Source: DASYYE01 sp035946955 (GTDB lineage: Bacteria > Actinomycetota > Actinomycetes > Streptosporangiales > Streptosporangiaceae). Taken from it: a stretch of 41,810 bases of DNA. Below, in pieces: positions 8,751-16,652 of the stretch. The number at the start of each line of letters is the position of its first letter. The stretch's first letter is position 1. The translations under genes and the position numbers were made by a program. The stretch is from positions 1 to 41,810 of the forward strand of contig DASYYE010000530.1 of assembly GCA_035946955.1 (NCBI GenBank), read 5' to 3'. Below the pieces are notes generated by a model. That model saw only the letters and a list, made by a program, of their open reading frames with translations, was not told the origin of the DNA and did not search any database.

Positions 8751-9698
8751 TTACTCGCCGTCGGGCCCTTGCCCCAGGCGGCTGACCAGGTCGTCGTCTG
8801 CCCCGGCCAGTTCCAGGCAGGCAGAGGTCAGCCATGCCTGGTCGACGCGCCCGGTGGCTCGGCCGATCATGAGCTGATTACGGATATCGCGGCACCGCTG
8901 TGCGACGTCGGCGGTGGCGGGGACAGCCGCCGCGTAGCCCGGCTGCCGGGCGAGGTACTCGCGCAGGCATGTGCGTGAACCCTCGAACAGCGAGAACGTG
9001 TCGTACAGCAGCGAGAACGCCCGCCTGGGCTCGAACCACGGGCTGGCGAGGAGATCGCTGACGCCCGTCAGCAGGGCATGGCTGTCCTTGTATTGCTCTA
9101 CCCGGCCGGCGAAGGCGTCGATGGCCCCGCGGCGCGCCTGTCCGGCGTCATACTCACTGGTGGGGAACCAGCTCAGCCGGCGCAGCTTGTTGTTGTCGTA
9201 GGCGGCCGCGATCACAGCTTCTGGGTAGGAGTACCGGCACAGCACGCTCGCCCGGTTGTCGTCCAGCAGCGACCATTGCCCTGTGCCGGGGTCGTAGTCC
9301 GTCAGCGTGACGGTGTGGACCACGTGCTCCTTGTAGTACTCGGGAGTGTGCGGCAGGTAGAAAACGTCGATCCAGGGGATGGCATATCCCTGGTTCGCCA
9401 CCGCGTCCAGCAACGCCGGTTTCGCGTCCGCATAGGTGTCGAACGGCTCGTCTTTGCGGGTGATCCCGATCCTGGCCAGCACGTCGGGTGCGAAGACCTC
9501 CCCCCGGAAGTCGTACTTCGGGAGGTTGCGCCGGAACATGTGCTCGCTGATCTCATCGACGCTGATGAGACAGGTGTAGAAAAGGAGGTGGAGATCAGGG
9601 ACTCGCTCGGCCAGCTTCACCACGGCCTGTCGCTGGTAGCAGTTCAGGAAAGAGCGGTCGTAAAGCTGCGCGTCGTATGGGTAGATGTCTTCTTTCAC
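8751..9698 (-). CDS. BtrH-like acyltransferase (cysteine-protease fold)
   Basis: A 315-residue protein resembling the BtrH N-terminal family, named after butirosin BtrH, which moves an acyl group from an acyl carrier protein onto an amine by ping-pong chemistry on a Cys. A candidate nucleophile is Cys20 (SFLNCYQRQAVVKL). The second part of the fold is clear: a D-x-F-Y-L-P strand near 111-116, then YYKEHVVHTVTLTDYD with candidate His128, and WSLLDDN with Asp146/147. The C-terminal 130 residues are helical. Two ACP genes lie nearby, so the inferred role is transfer of an ACP-bound acyl or aminoacyl unit onto the peptide or beta-lactam amine. It starts two bases after the GNAT stop. Confidence 0.78.
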   Translation of the reverse strand: MKEDIYPYDAQLYDRSFLNCYQRQAVVKLAERVPDLHLLFYTCLISVDEISEHMFRRNLPKYDFRGEVFAPDVLARIGITRKDEPFDTYADAKPALLDAVANQGYAIPWIDVFYLPHTPEYYKEHVVHTVTLTDYDPGTGQWSLLDDNRASVLCRYSYPEAVIAAAYDNNKLRRLSWFPTSEYDAGQARRGAIDAFAGRVEQYKDSHALLTGVSDLLASPWFEPRRAFSLLYDTFSLFEGSRTCLREYLARQPGYAAAVPATADVAQRCRDIRNQLMIGRATGRVDQAWLTSACLELAGADDDLVSRLGQGPDGE

Positions 9699-9700
9699 AG

Positions 9701-10156
9701 CTACAGCACCTTGGTCATGAAAACGCTGTTGGGGTCCAGCTTGTAATTGGCGAACGGGCCGCAGTACGCGAACCCGAACTTCTCATACAGGCTCCGGGCT
9801 GGCTGGAACGGCTCGGTGGCGCCGGTTTCGAGACTGAGCTTGCCGAACCCCATGGCCTTGGCTTCCGCGAAGATGTGCTCGAGCACCATGGAGGCGATCC
9901 CGCTGCGCTTGCGGTCGGCCGCAGTGCGCATCGACTTGACCTCGGCGTGCTCGTCGTCCAGTTTCTTGATCGCTCCGCAGCCGACCAGCATGTCCCCGTC
10001 ATAGACCGACCAGAAGGTGATCTCGGGTCTGCGCAGCGCGTCCAGATCGAGGGCATGCTTGCTCTCCAGCGGCGTGATGGCCCGCATTTCCTGGACGTGC
10101 TCCTCCAGGAACGCCGCGATCTCCGGCCCGGACAAGTCGTCAACGATGATCTTCAT
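9701..10156 (-). CDS. GNAT-family N-acetyltransferase
   Basis: A 151-residue GNAT protein. The acetyl-CoA binding motif A is visible as RKRSGIASMVLEHIFAEAKAMG, where Arg/Gly-x-Gly/Ala contacts the pyrophosphate, followed by KLSLETG and a C-terminal SLYEKFGFAYCGPF typical of the family. The ATG is preceded by AAGGAGG at good spacing; an upstream in-frame extension overlaps the KAS III gene and is rejected. Tabtoxin producers carry GNAT proteins (TblD and the tabtoxin-resistance protein Ttr), so N-acetylation for self-protection or as an intermediate-masking step is the leading inference. Confidence 0.85.
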   Translation of the reverse strand: MKIIVDDLSGPEIAAFLEEHVQEMRAITPLESKHALDLDALRRPEITFWSVYDGDMLVGCGAIKKLDDEHAEVKSMRTAADRKRSGIASMVLEHIFAEAKAMGFGKLSLETGATEPFQPARSLYEKFGFAYCGPFANYKLDPNSVFMTKVL

Positions 10157-10187
10157 CTCTGCCCCTCCTTTCCTCGGGTCTGCCCCG

Positions 10188-11120
10188 TCACTGTCCCCGG
10201 AGCAGCCCGCATGCGAAGAAGCCCGGTGCCGTGGCATGAGCAAGATAGAGTTCCCCGGCCGCCAGGCCGTGCTGGCCGGCGTAATCCATGAGGTTGATGA
10301 TCCAGTCGGCGTTCCCGCAGTGGCCGTACCGCTGCATCGGCTCGCCGAAATGCAACTGGGGCTTTGGCACACCGGCGGCCATCGCGTTGAACAGCGCCAC
10401 CGGCCGGTACAGGTTGGGCCCGAAGACCTTCATCACGTTCGGGAGCTTCTCCCCTGCCTCCCCGAAGACCTTGTCCAGCGCCGCCTGCGCGGCCTGCTGC
10501 CGCGAACCGAACGAATCGGTGCCGACCAGCCCGGCGTAGTCCACGGTGAGTGCGGAGCCGAGCAGGCTCAGCGATCCCGGCGCAGGCTGCCGGCTGATCA
10601 GGCAGCCCGCCACCGCGTCACCGAACAGTGCGAACGACTTGACCCGCTCGGTGTCATCGGGGGTGAAGTCCAGCGCGACGAGCACGACGTTGTGCACGTC
10701 CGGGTCGGCGAACAGTTCCCAGCCGTACCGCAGCGCCTCCAGCGAACTGCAGCACTGCTGGAAGGACAGGCTGGCCGGGACGCAGCGGGTCAGGCCCACC
10801 GAACTCATGACATCGACCGCCAGGTCGCGGCCGAGCCGCGCCAGGCAGGCATCGGACGTCGCCACGACCAGCCGGTCGACGTCGGCCGCTGCTAGCCCCT
10901 GGCCGGCGAGCACCCGCTCGACGCAGTCGGCCACGTAGCCCCCGATGGGCTTGGCCATCTTCCGGAACGTGCCGCACCCCATCGTGGCGAACTCGGTGCC
11001 GGGCAGCACCTCCCGCCACAGTTCGGCGAACCCGGGAATATTGCCCGGCTGGCATTCGAGCTCACCGAACGTGGCTGCGAACGAGCCGATCCCGATGCTG
11101 TCAGGGTCTGGCGCAGCCAC
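10188..11120 (-). CDS. KAS III-like (thiolase-fold) protein with altered triad
   Basis: A 310-residue thiolase-fold protein of FabH size. The Cys region reads SLSFQQCCSSLEALRYG, placing Cys123 (or Cys124) at the nucleophile. The region corresponding to HQANLRI of FabH reads FGPNLYRP, so the usual His is missing, and the GNTSAAS region reads GHCGNAD. Without the His/Asn decarboxylation pair, malonyl condensation is unlikely; KAS III relatives of this kind instead transfer acyl groups to O, N or S acceptors. The GTG start lies one base after the ACP stop, so the two proteins are probably partners. The terminal HATAPGFFACGLL matches the family's closing Gly-rich strand. Confidence 0.82.
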   Translation of the reverse strand: MAAPDPDSIGIGSFAATFGELECQPGNIPGFAELWREVLPGTEFATMGCGTFRKMAKPIGGYVADCVERVLAGQGLAAADVDRLVVATSDACLARLGRDLAVDVMSSVGLTRCVPASLSFQQCCSSLEALRYGWELFADPDVHNVVLVALDFTPDDTERVKSFALFGDAVAGCLISRQPAPGSLSLLGSALTVDYAGLVGTDSFGSRQQAAQAALDKVFGEAGEKLPNVMKVFGPNLYRPVALFNAMAAGVPKPQLHFGEPMQRYGHCGNADWIINLMDYAGQHGLAAGELYLAHATAPGFFACGLLRGQ

Positions 11121-11121
11121 G

Positions 11122-11412
11122 TCAGGCCGGTGATTCCAGAAGGCTGCTGCGGTCGATTTCGGCGATCACAGACAGGATTCCCTCGACCTCGTCGAGCCGC
11201 GGCACCCACTCCGGCTGGAGCGTGATGGCGCCGCCCGTATTGGCATCGATGTAGTTCGCTATCAGCAGGAGGATGGTCAGCGAGCTGATGCCCAGCTCGG
11301 CCCGGGTCGTGCACTGTGACACGTCCTCATAACTGAGGCTCGGGCCGAGGTCGCTGGTCTGGAGGAAGTCGACGAAGTGCTGCAGGGCCTCGCCGGCGTC
11401 GCTGTCAGGCAT
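11122..11412 (-). CDS. Acyl/peptidyl carrier protein, atypical Ser motif
   Basis: A 96-residue carrier protein. The phosphopantetheine site reads ELGISSLTILLLIANY: the normal LGxDSL has Ser in place of Asp before the attachment Ser44. The four-helix pattern and length fit an ACP. It sits between the SyrB2-family oxygenase (8-bp overlap upstream) and the KAS III-like gene (1-bp gap downstream), both families that act on carrier-bound substrates, so the inferred job is to hold the acyl group being oxidised or halogenated. The missing Asp could affect which phosphopantetheinyl transferase recognises it. Confidence 0.8.
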   Translation of the reverse strand: MPDSDAGEALQHFVDFLQTSDLGPSLSYEDVSQCTTRAELGISSLTILLLIANYIDANTGGAITLQPEWVPRLDEVEGILSVIAEIDRSSLLESPA

Positions 11413-12331
11413 GAGCGCCCTCCTCCTTCTTGAACTTGAAACCGTTGAGGTTCTCCTCGTAGATGCGGTTGTAGCCGTACCGGTCCTCGCCGGAGACCAG
11501 CACGCAGCCGTGGTAGTCGAGGCTGATCGTGTCCCCGAATTCGACCAGTGAGTCGACGTGCTCGTACACCTTGACCGAGGGGGCTACGTAGCGGGATGCG
11601 TACCCGAGACGGGTTTCCTTGCTGATGTTCGGCAGCGAGCCGTGGACGCACTTCTCGACGAAGAGGATGAACTGCCCGGGCTCCATCTCCATGTCGAAGA
11701 TCTCTTCGGCGTCGGGGTCCCAGTTCGGGTCGAGCTGCAGCTCGGCGTAGTCGTAGCCGAAGAAGTCCTGCTTCTTCTCAGGGTTCTTCGTCAGCCGCTT
11801 CGCCTCGTCGTAGTACCACCGCTTCTGGCTGCCGGGGATGAAGCGCATGCAGCCGTTCTCGCGCCGGGCCGGGGAGAACGCGGTCCAGACGCTGACGTCC
11901 TGGATGACGTTGGGGTCGTTGCGGTCGTGGGTGAAGGTGAGCGACGGAGTGGCCGCGGTGGTGGTCTCACCCACGATGTACTTCTCGACCTGGTGCCAGC
12001 CGGTGCCGCTGTCGCCGGGCTGCTTCTGGAAGATGTTCGACTTCCAGCAGATGATGTCATTGCCCATGAGGCTGCGGATCTTGTGCACGATCTCGGGCCG
12101 GGAGATGTGCTCGGAAAGGGTGTTGCAGTCCAGGTGCCGGTCGTAGTTGATGATGGTCGAGTTGTGTGGCTTGTTCTTGGACAGCGCCATCTCGATCATC
12201 GCCTGGCTCCACTTTCGTGGTGCCTCTTCGGGGTCGTAGAGGTCGAACGGCCCGACGAAGCCGTTTTCCTTGAAGAAGGCGATCTGCTCGTCGGTCAGGC
12301 CTTGCAGCCTGCTGTCAATTGTCTCGGTCAT
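11405..12331 (-). CDS. SyrB2-family Fe(II)/2-oxoglutarate halogenase-like oxygenase
   Basis: A 308-residue enzyme of the PhyH superfamily. The whole framework matches the SyrB2/CytC3 chlorinating group as I remember it: FFKENGFVGPFDLYDPEE at the start, NYDRHLD, the GCMRFIPGSQK turn, YYDEAKRLT, DFFGYDY, and RLGYASRYV near the end. Iron ligands are His113 and His230 (CVHGSLPN). The third facial position, Asp in hydroxylases and Ala118 in SyrB2, is Val115 in WHQVEKY. Loss of the carboxylate is what opens a halide site in known halogenases, though Val is bulkier than the usual Ala/Gly. SyrB2-type enzymes act on carrier-bound aminoacyl groups, and an ACP gene overlaps this one. Chlorination is inferred, not shown. 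Confidence 0.85.
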   Translation of the reverse strand: MTETIDSRLQGLTDEQIAFFKENGFVGPFDLYDPEEAPRKWSQAMIEMALSKNKPHNSTIINYDRHLDCNTLSEHISRPEIVHKIRSLMGNDIICWKSNIFQKQPGDSGTGWHQVEKYIVGETTTAATPSLTFTHDRNDPNVIQDVSVWTAFSPARRENGCMRFIPGSQKRWYYDEAKRLTKNPEKKQDFFGYDYAELQLDPNWDPDAEEIFDMEMEPGQFILFVEKCVHGSLPNISKETRLGYASRYVAPSVKVYEHVDSLVEFGDTISLDYHGCVLVSGEDRYGYNRIYEENLNGFKFKKEEGAHA

Positions 12332-13293
12332 CGTGCGCCTTCCTTGGTAGCCAGCCGGAGGGGTTGGTCAAGCTTCTTCTTGCCGAGCAGGCGCGCCGCG
12401 TTCTTGTGGAAGAAGAGCTCGCGCTCGGCATCGGTCATGGTGGCGGGGAATGCTCCCTCGGCAGTGAGCCTGGAAATGAATTCGGCCTGCCGCCCCTGCA
12501 GCCGGAAAATCGGCCAGTCCGTGCCGAAGACAACCTTGTGGGTGATGCCCCTGCGGAACAGTGTGTTCAGGCCGGTCACGCCGCCGGCCTCATACCCGCT
12601 GACATCTATGTAGACGTTGGGCCTGTTATTGCACAGCATGGCGCATTCGTCGGGGTAGTGGACGCTGCCGTGCGCCAGGATGAAATCGACCCCCGGGAAG
12701 TCTCTGGCTGGCTTGTCAACATAGATGGGGAGCGCGATCTCGAAGTCGAGCGCAGGTGCGGTGGCCCCGATGTGTGACAGGACCGGCAATGAATACTGCG
12801 CGCAGATCTCGTAGTACGGGTACAGGAGCTTGTCCGACAGCCGGTACCCGCAGGGCGGGTACAGCTTCATGCCATCGAAGCCGTATGTCACGATGGCCCG
12901 CTCGAACAGCGCGATGCCGTCCGCACCCCACCGCGGGTCCACGCCCACCAGCACCCGGAACCTGCCCGGGTGGCGGTCCGTCACGAGCTTGTGGTGGTCG
13001 ATCAGTTCCTCGATGGTGTGCGTGCTGTCCTTCATCGCGTAGGTGAAGTCGGGCAGCAGCAGCACAGCCTCGTTGATCCCGGCCTCGTCCATCTCCTTGA
13101 CGAGCTGGTCACACAGCGGGTCCTGCAGCGTGGCGTCGTGCATCCGGGCGACCTTGTCCTTGGTGACCGGCACCCCCTTGCACGCCAGCGCCAGCGTCAT
13201 GCTGTCCACGACGCCGTCCCGGAACGACGGCGGGAAGCACATCTGCGCCGCGACGTGGCAGTGGAAGTCGATGATGGTCTGCTCCGTGCTCAT
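12328..13293 (-). CDS. Amidohydrolase (ACMSD-like TIM-barrel)
   Basis: About 321 residues. The family's H-x-H metal motif appears at once (IIDFHCHVAA), followed by PDGVLSH-type barrel strands seen as LPVLSHIG, FILAHGSVHYPDE and the closing FGTDWP with its metal-binding Asp. This is the Amidohydrolase-2 group, which includes ACMS and related decarboxylases as well as lactone and amide hydrolases, so hydrolysis or decarboxylation are both possible. The ATG at 13293 has GGGGAGG upstream at long spacing; an in-frame GTG at 13332 with a GTGA overlap and a GGAAGG site is an equally good start. The end overlaps the halogenase-like gene by four bases. Confidence 0.83.
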   Translation of the reverse strand: MSTEQTIIDFHCHVAAQMCFPPSFRDGVVDSMTLALACKGVPVTKDKVARMHDATLQDPLCDQLVKEMDEAGINEAVLLLPDFTYAMKDSTHTIEELIDHHKLVTDRHPGRFRVLVGVDPRWGADGIALFERAIVTYGFDGMKLYPPCGYRLSDKLLYPYYEICAQYSLPVLSHIGATAPALDFEIALPIYVDKPARDFPGVDFILAHGSVHYPDECAMLCNNRPNVYIDVSGYEAGGVTGLNTLFRRGITHKVVFGTDWPIFRLQGRQAEFISRLTAEGAFPATMTDAERELFFHKNAARLLGKKKLDQPLRLATKEGAR

Positions 13294-13328
13294 GGTTGCG
13301 TCAACCTCCCCAGGGGCCCCGGTGCCGC

Positions 13329-14978
13329 TCACCGCACGGGCCTTCCGTCGGTGCCGAACACCGCGCGCACGACCGCGCCCCTGTCGATCTTGAAGTTCCG
13401 GGTCAGGAAGCCGTTCTCGACCGTGAGCTCCTTGGCTGGCCGGAAGATCACCTGCGTGATCCGGCGGGGGGCGTCCTGTGCCTGGTTCGCGCGCTTGATG
13501 TAGGCGTCCACTTCGGCCATCCGCTCCACCGACTCGGGATCATCGAGCCAGACGATGCAGGCCAGCAGGCCGCTGGCGTCCGACGGCACGACCATGGCCC
13601 GGGTGACCGGGCAGCCGTTCTCGATGCCGGACTCCAGCTCTTCCGGATTGATCTTCACGCCGCTGCGCGTGATGATGATGTTCTTCTTGCGGCCAGTCAG
13701 CCTGAGGAAGCCCGCACCGTCCAGGTAACCGAGGTCGCCCGTGGCGATCCGGCCGTCACCGAGGAACACCGACGGATTGGACTCGACGCCCTCGAACACA
13801 TACCCCGCTGACTGGGGGTGCTGGGACCGGACGACCACCTCCGAGTCGGAGCCGATCTCCACCGTCACCCCGTTGACCGGCCGGCCCGGCGAACCGACCC
13901 GGGCCCGCCCGGGGAGGTTCATGGCGATCCACCCGGTCTCGGTGCTGCCGTACAGCTCGAACAATGGCGCTCCGAGCTGCTGGAACAGCTTCACCATACG
14001 GGGCGGGACCGGCGCGGAGCCGGTGAACATGAGCCGCGCCCGCGACCCGTACATGCCGGTCCACTTGCGGCCCAGCCGTGCCTGGACACCCCGGCCCGCC
14101 CAGCCCGGCAGGCACGCGTGCAGGAGTGCCGCGGCGTGGTAGGGCAGCCGGCCGCGCAGGTCCTCGGCGGTCACCCGGTTGCACACCAGCTCGAAGAACG
14201 AGGGTGGTCCCAGGATGATCGTCGGCTCCAGGCTCTTGAGCTTGGAGAACATGCGCTCCGGCGCCACCACGCTGGCGTCGCAGCCGGCCGCGACCGCCAG
14301 GTACAGCAGGTACCGCTGCTGGAAGTTGGAGAACGGCATCACGATGAGGATGTCGTCGGCGGGCCCGACCTGCCACGCGTCCATGGACGTGCGGATGGTG
14401 TTCTCGATCCCCTCTTTCGTGAGCATCAGGCCTTTTTTGCTGCCGGTGGTCCCGGATGAGAACACGATGGTGAACACGTCCGGCGGCAACTGCGGGCGCT
14501 CGCCGACCGGCCACTGTGCCGGGCTCAGCCGCAGGGGCCTGCTCTCCAGTACCGCGCACCCGGGGGGAAGCTCGGCGTCCGCGGGCACCGCCCGCGTCAC
14601 CAGCAGCGCAGACAGCCGGTAGCGTTCGGTGAGCTCCCGCAGCTCATCAGGCTGGACATTGCGTTCTACCGGCAGCGCCACGCTGACGCATGCCAAGCCG
14701 AGCAGGGCCAGGTCGGCGATCGCCCATTCATAGGAGTTCGGCCCCAGCACCCCGACGAAGTCCCCGGCCTTGATGCCTGCTGTCTGCAGCTCTGACATGA
14801 GCTGGGTTACGTCGGCATGCATGTCCGCGAAGCTCTTGGTGAGCAGCTCCCCGTCCAGTGACAGGAACCGTACGCGGTGGCCAGGGTTCGCCGCGAGCAG
14901 CTCAGGCAGGCTGGCGAGGGCCAGCGGGGGGCCCTGCGCGAGCAGGGTGTCCGGAGTAATGGCGGGCCTCCTAGGCAA
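13329..14978 (-). CDS. AMP-forming acyl-CoA synthetase / adenylating ligase
   Basis: About 549 residues of the ANL superfamily. The ATP loop is FSSGTTGSKKG (about 173-183), the adenine-site motif ELYGSTETGW, the hinge ATGDLGYLDGAGFLRLTGR, and KINPEELE follows. The C-terminal catalytic Lys is in LTRNFKIDR. It probably activates a carboxylic acid as an adenylate and loads it on one of the two ACPs, as no NRPS is present. The start is odd: the TTG at 14978 overlaps the upstream stop, while a perfect AGGAGG lies six bases before an ATT codon at 14960, with no ATG or GTG nearby. Substrate specificity cannot be read by eye. Confidence 0.86.
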   Translation of the reverse strand: MPRRPAITPDTLLAQGPPLALASLPELLAANPGHRVRFLSLDGELLTKSFADMHADVTQLMSELQTAGIKAGDFVGVLGPNSYEWAIADLALLGLACVSVALPVERNVQPDELRELTERYRLSALLVTRAVPADAELPPGCAVLESRPLRLSPAQWPVGERPQLPPDVFTIVFSSGTTGSKKGLMLTKEGIENTIRTSMDAWQVGPADDILIVMPFSNFQQRYLLYLAVAAGCDASVVAPERMFSKLKSLEPTIILGPPSFFELVCNRVTAEDLRGRLPYHAAALLHACLPGWAGRGVQARLGRKWTGMYGSRARLMFTGSAPVPPRMVKLFQQLGAPLFELYGSTETGWIAMNLPGRARVGSPGRPVNGVTVEIGSDSEVVVRSQHPQSAGYVFEGVESNPSVFLGDGRIATGDLGYLDGAGFLRLTGRKKNIIITRSGVKINPEELESGIENGCPVTRAMVVPSDASGLLACIVWLDDPESVERMAEVDAYIKRANQAQDAPRRITQVIFRPAKELTVENGFLTRNFKIDRGAVVRAVFGTDGRPVR

Positions 14979-16341
14979 CGTAGATGTGGTCCTGCTGGTA
15001 CTCGACGGAGGTCAGCGGCAGCCCGCGGACCTCCGCGACCAGGTCCCGCAGCGGGGAGGGCGTGCCAGGGCCGAACCCGCTGTGCAGGGCGAGCGCGGGC
15101 GCGGCCTCGCCGGCGAGCAGCGCGTCCGCGAGTACCCGTGCCAGTGACCGCAGCCCCGCCAGCACCGTGCCGGGGTCGCCGGACAGGCAGGGCCGCGGCG
15201 ACGGCTCCAGCGACAGGGCGCCGAGCTGGACGAGGTAGGAAAGCTGCAGGAACATGCCGTCGCTGTCGGGGAAGCAGCCCAGCCCCCGGCTGGTGTAGCG
15301 CAGGCATTCCGCCAGGTAGTAGGCGATCACGTCGGCCGGTGACAGGCCCAGCCTGTCCGCCCACACCTCCGTGAGGACCAACACGCCGAACACGTCGGCG
15401 GCTGTCTCCTGCAGGACCCCCGATATCCAGCTGCTTTCGGCGTGCAGCGGTTCGAAGGTGGTTGCGGGGCGGTGCACGAAGTGGCCGAACTCATGGCTGA
15501 GCACACCGAGCACAGGAATGGCGCTGAACTGTGGGGCCGCCGGGTCGAACGTCACGCCGACCCGCAGGAAGCGGGCGGCGAGCGGAGCCGACAGGCAGCT
15601 CAGCAATGCCCTGTGGGTATTGGCGAAGTAATAGGTCTTGTTGAAGGCGCTGCCCTTTACCCCCTCGTCTTCGGGCAGGAAGTAGGCGATGTGCTTGGGG
15701 TGGAAGTTGCCCTCCCCGGCCATGAAGAACAGGTTCGTCGGGGTGAAGACTGGCAGCTCGCCCAGGCGCAGGTCCGCGTGCAGGTCCCGCAGGTAGTCCG
15801 TGACCGCGGTCTTGTCCGCGATGGCGTCCGCCACGATGTCCTGGCGGCCCTTGTCACGGGCACAGGCGAACGCGGTCGGCAGTCCCGCCGCCTGCTTGCC
15901 GGGCCAGGTCGTGATGTGACCCCCGACCACCGCGACGTCCTCGGCGACGCCGAAGAGTTCGGCCAGCGCATCCGGGGTGTATCCGTCGCACACCGCCTGC
16001 GCCCGCAGCGTCAGCGCCCGCCGGTCGGCTTCGGTGGGAAGGAACTGCGCGAGGTCGCGCATGGCGGCCGCGACTGCGTCCGGGTCGGTGAAGCGGCGGA
16101 GGTCGGGACCGCCATTGCGCTTGGCGGTTGCCCATTCGGCCTCGATCGTGGCCTTCAGCGCGGCCAGCCCACGGAGGAAGCCATCGCCAAGTGGCGGCGT
16201 GGCCTCCGCCAGGTCCATATGTGAGACCGCATAAGTGTCGGTGGGTGGCCAGAAGGCCCCACGCCAGGCATGGTAGGAACCGGCCCTGCTGAGGTTGAGC
16301 GCGTAGTCGAAGCGATCAGCCGTCACTATTTCCTGTGTCAT
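14971..16341 (-). CDS. Zincin-like metalloprotein with HEFGH motif
   Basis: A 456-residue protein without a signal peptide, so cytoplasmic. The zincin motif is SHEFGHFVH (His283, Glu284, His287), and a likely third zinc ligand, Glu312, sits in LQETAADVFG 25 residues on, the spacing of gluzincin-type peptidases. The rest, including the N-terminal 200 residues, matches nothing I recognise. Tabtoxin clusters carry a zinc peptidase (TabP) that releases the warhead, but that one is a secreted type; equivalence is only a guess. Other possibilities are a non-proteolytic hydrolase or a tailoring enzyme. GGTGGCGG precedes the ATG. It lies between an ACP and the adenylating ligase. Confidence 0.7.
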   Translation of the reverse strand: MTQEIVTADRFDYALNLSRAGSYHAWRGAFWPPTDTYAVSHMDLAEATPPLGDGFLRGLAALKATIEAEWATAKRNGGPDLRRFTDPDAVAAAMRDLAQFLPTEADRRALTLRAQAVCDGYTPDALAELFGVAEDVAVVGGHITTWPGKQAAGLPTAFACARDKGRQDIVADAIADKTAVTDYLRDLHADLRLGELPVFTPTNLFFMAGEGNFHPKHIAYFLPEDEGVKGSAFNKTYYFANTHRALLSCLSAPLAARFLRVGVTFDPAAPQFSAIPVLGVLSHEFGHFVHRPATTFEPLHAESSWISGVLQETAADVFGVLVLTEVWADRLGLSPADVIAYYLAECLRYTSRGLGCFPDSDGMFLQLSYLVQLGALSLEPSPRPCLSGDPGTVLAGLRSLARVLADALLAGEAAPALALHSGFGPGTPSPLRDLVAEVRGLPLTSVEYQQDHIYVA

Positions 16342-16403
16342 TTACCGCCGCCACCTAGCTTGTGCATGCCATTCGGGCCCCGTGTGCTCATGGATGCCAC
16401 CCC

Positions 16404-16652
16404 TCATGCCTGCCGGACGATTGTGATGATGTCGGAAACATATTCAGCGCCGACAAACTCCTGGACGTGGCTGAAAGCGTCGATACCCGTCTGCTCTTCC
16501 AGCATGAAAACCACGCTCATCAGCCCGATGGAGTCGAGGCCCAGGTCCGACCGCAGCGACATGCCCGCGGTGACGCCGGACTTGCCGGCGGCCCGGCCCA
16601 CCACGGTCCCGATGAGGCGGCAGATCGCCTCATCCGTCATGGTGTCTTCCAT
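16404..16652 (-). CDS. Acyl carrier protein
   Basis: An 82-residue carrier protein with the canonical site SDLGLDSIGLMSVVFMLE (phosphopantetheine on Ser41) and standard helices II and III. It shares a TGATG stop-start with the GMC oxidoreductase and has GGAGGAG just upstream. This is the second ACP of the cluster and the more orthodox; the ligase and the zincin follow it. Which ACP the ligase loads cannot be decided from sequence. A longer frame extending into the oxidoreductase gene is not coding. Confidence 0.88.
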   Translation of the reverse strand: MEDTMTDEAICRLIGTVVGRAAGKSGVTAGMSLRSDLGLDSIGLMSVVFMLEEQTGIDAFSHVQEFVGAEYVSDIITIVRQA

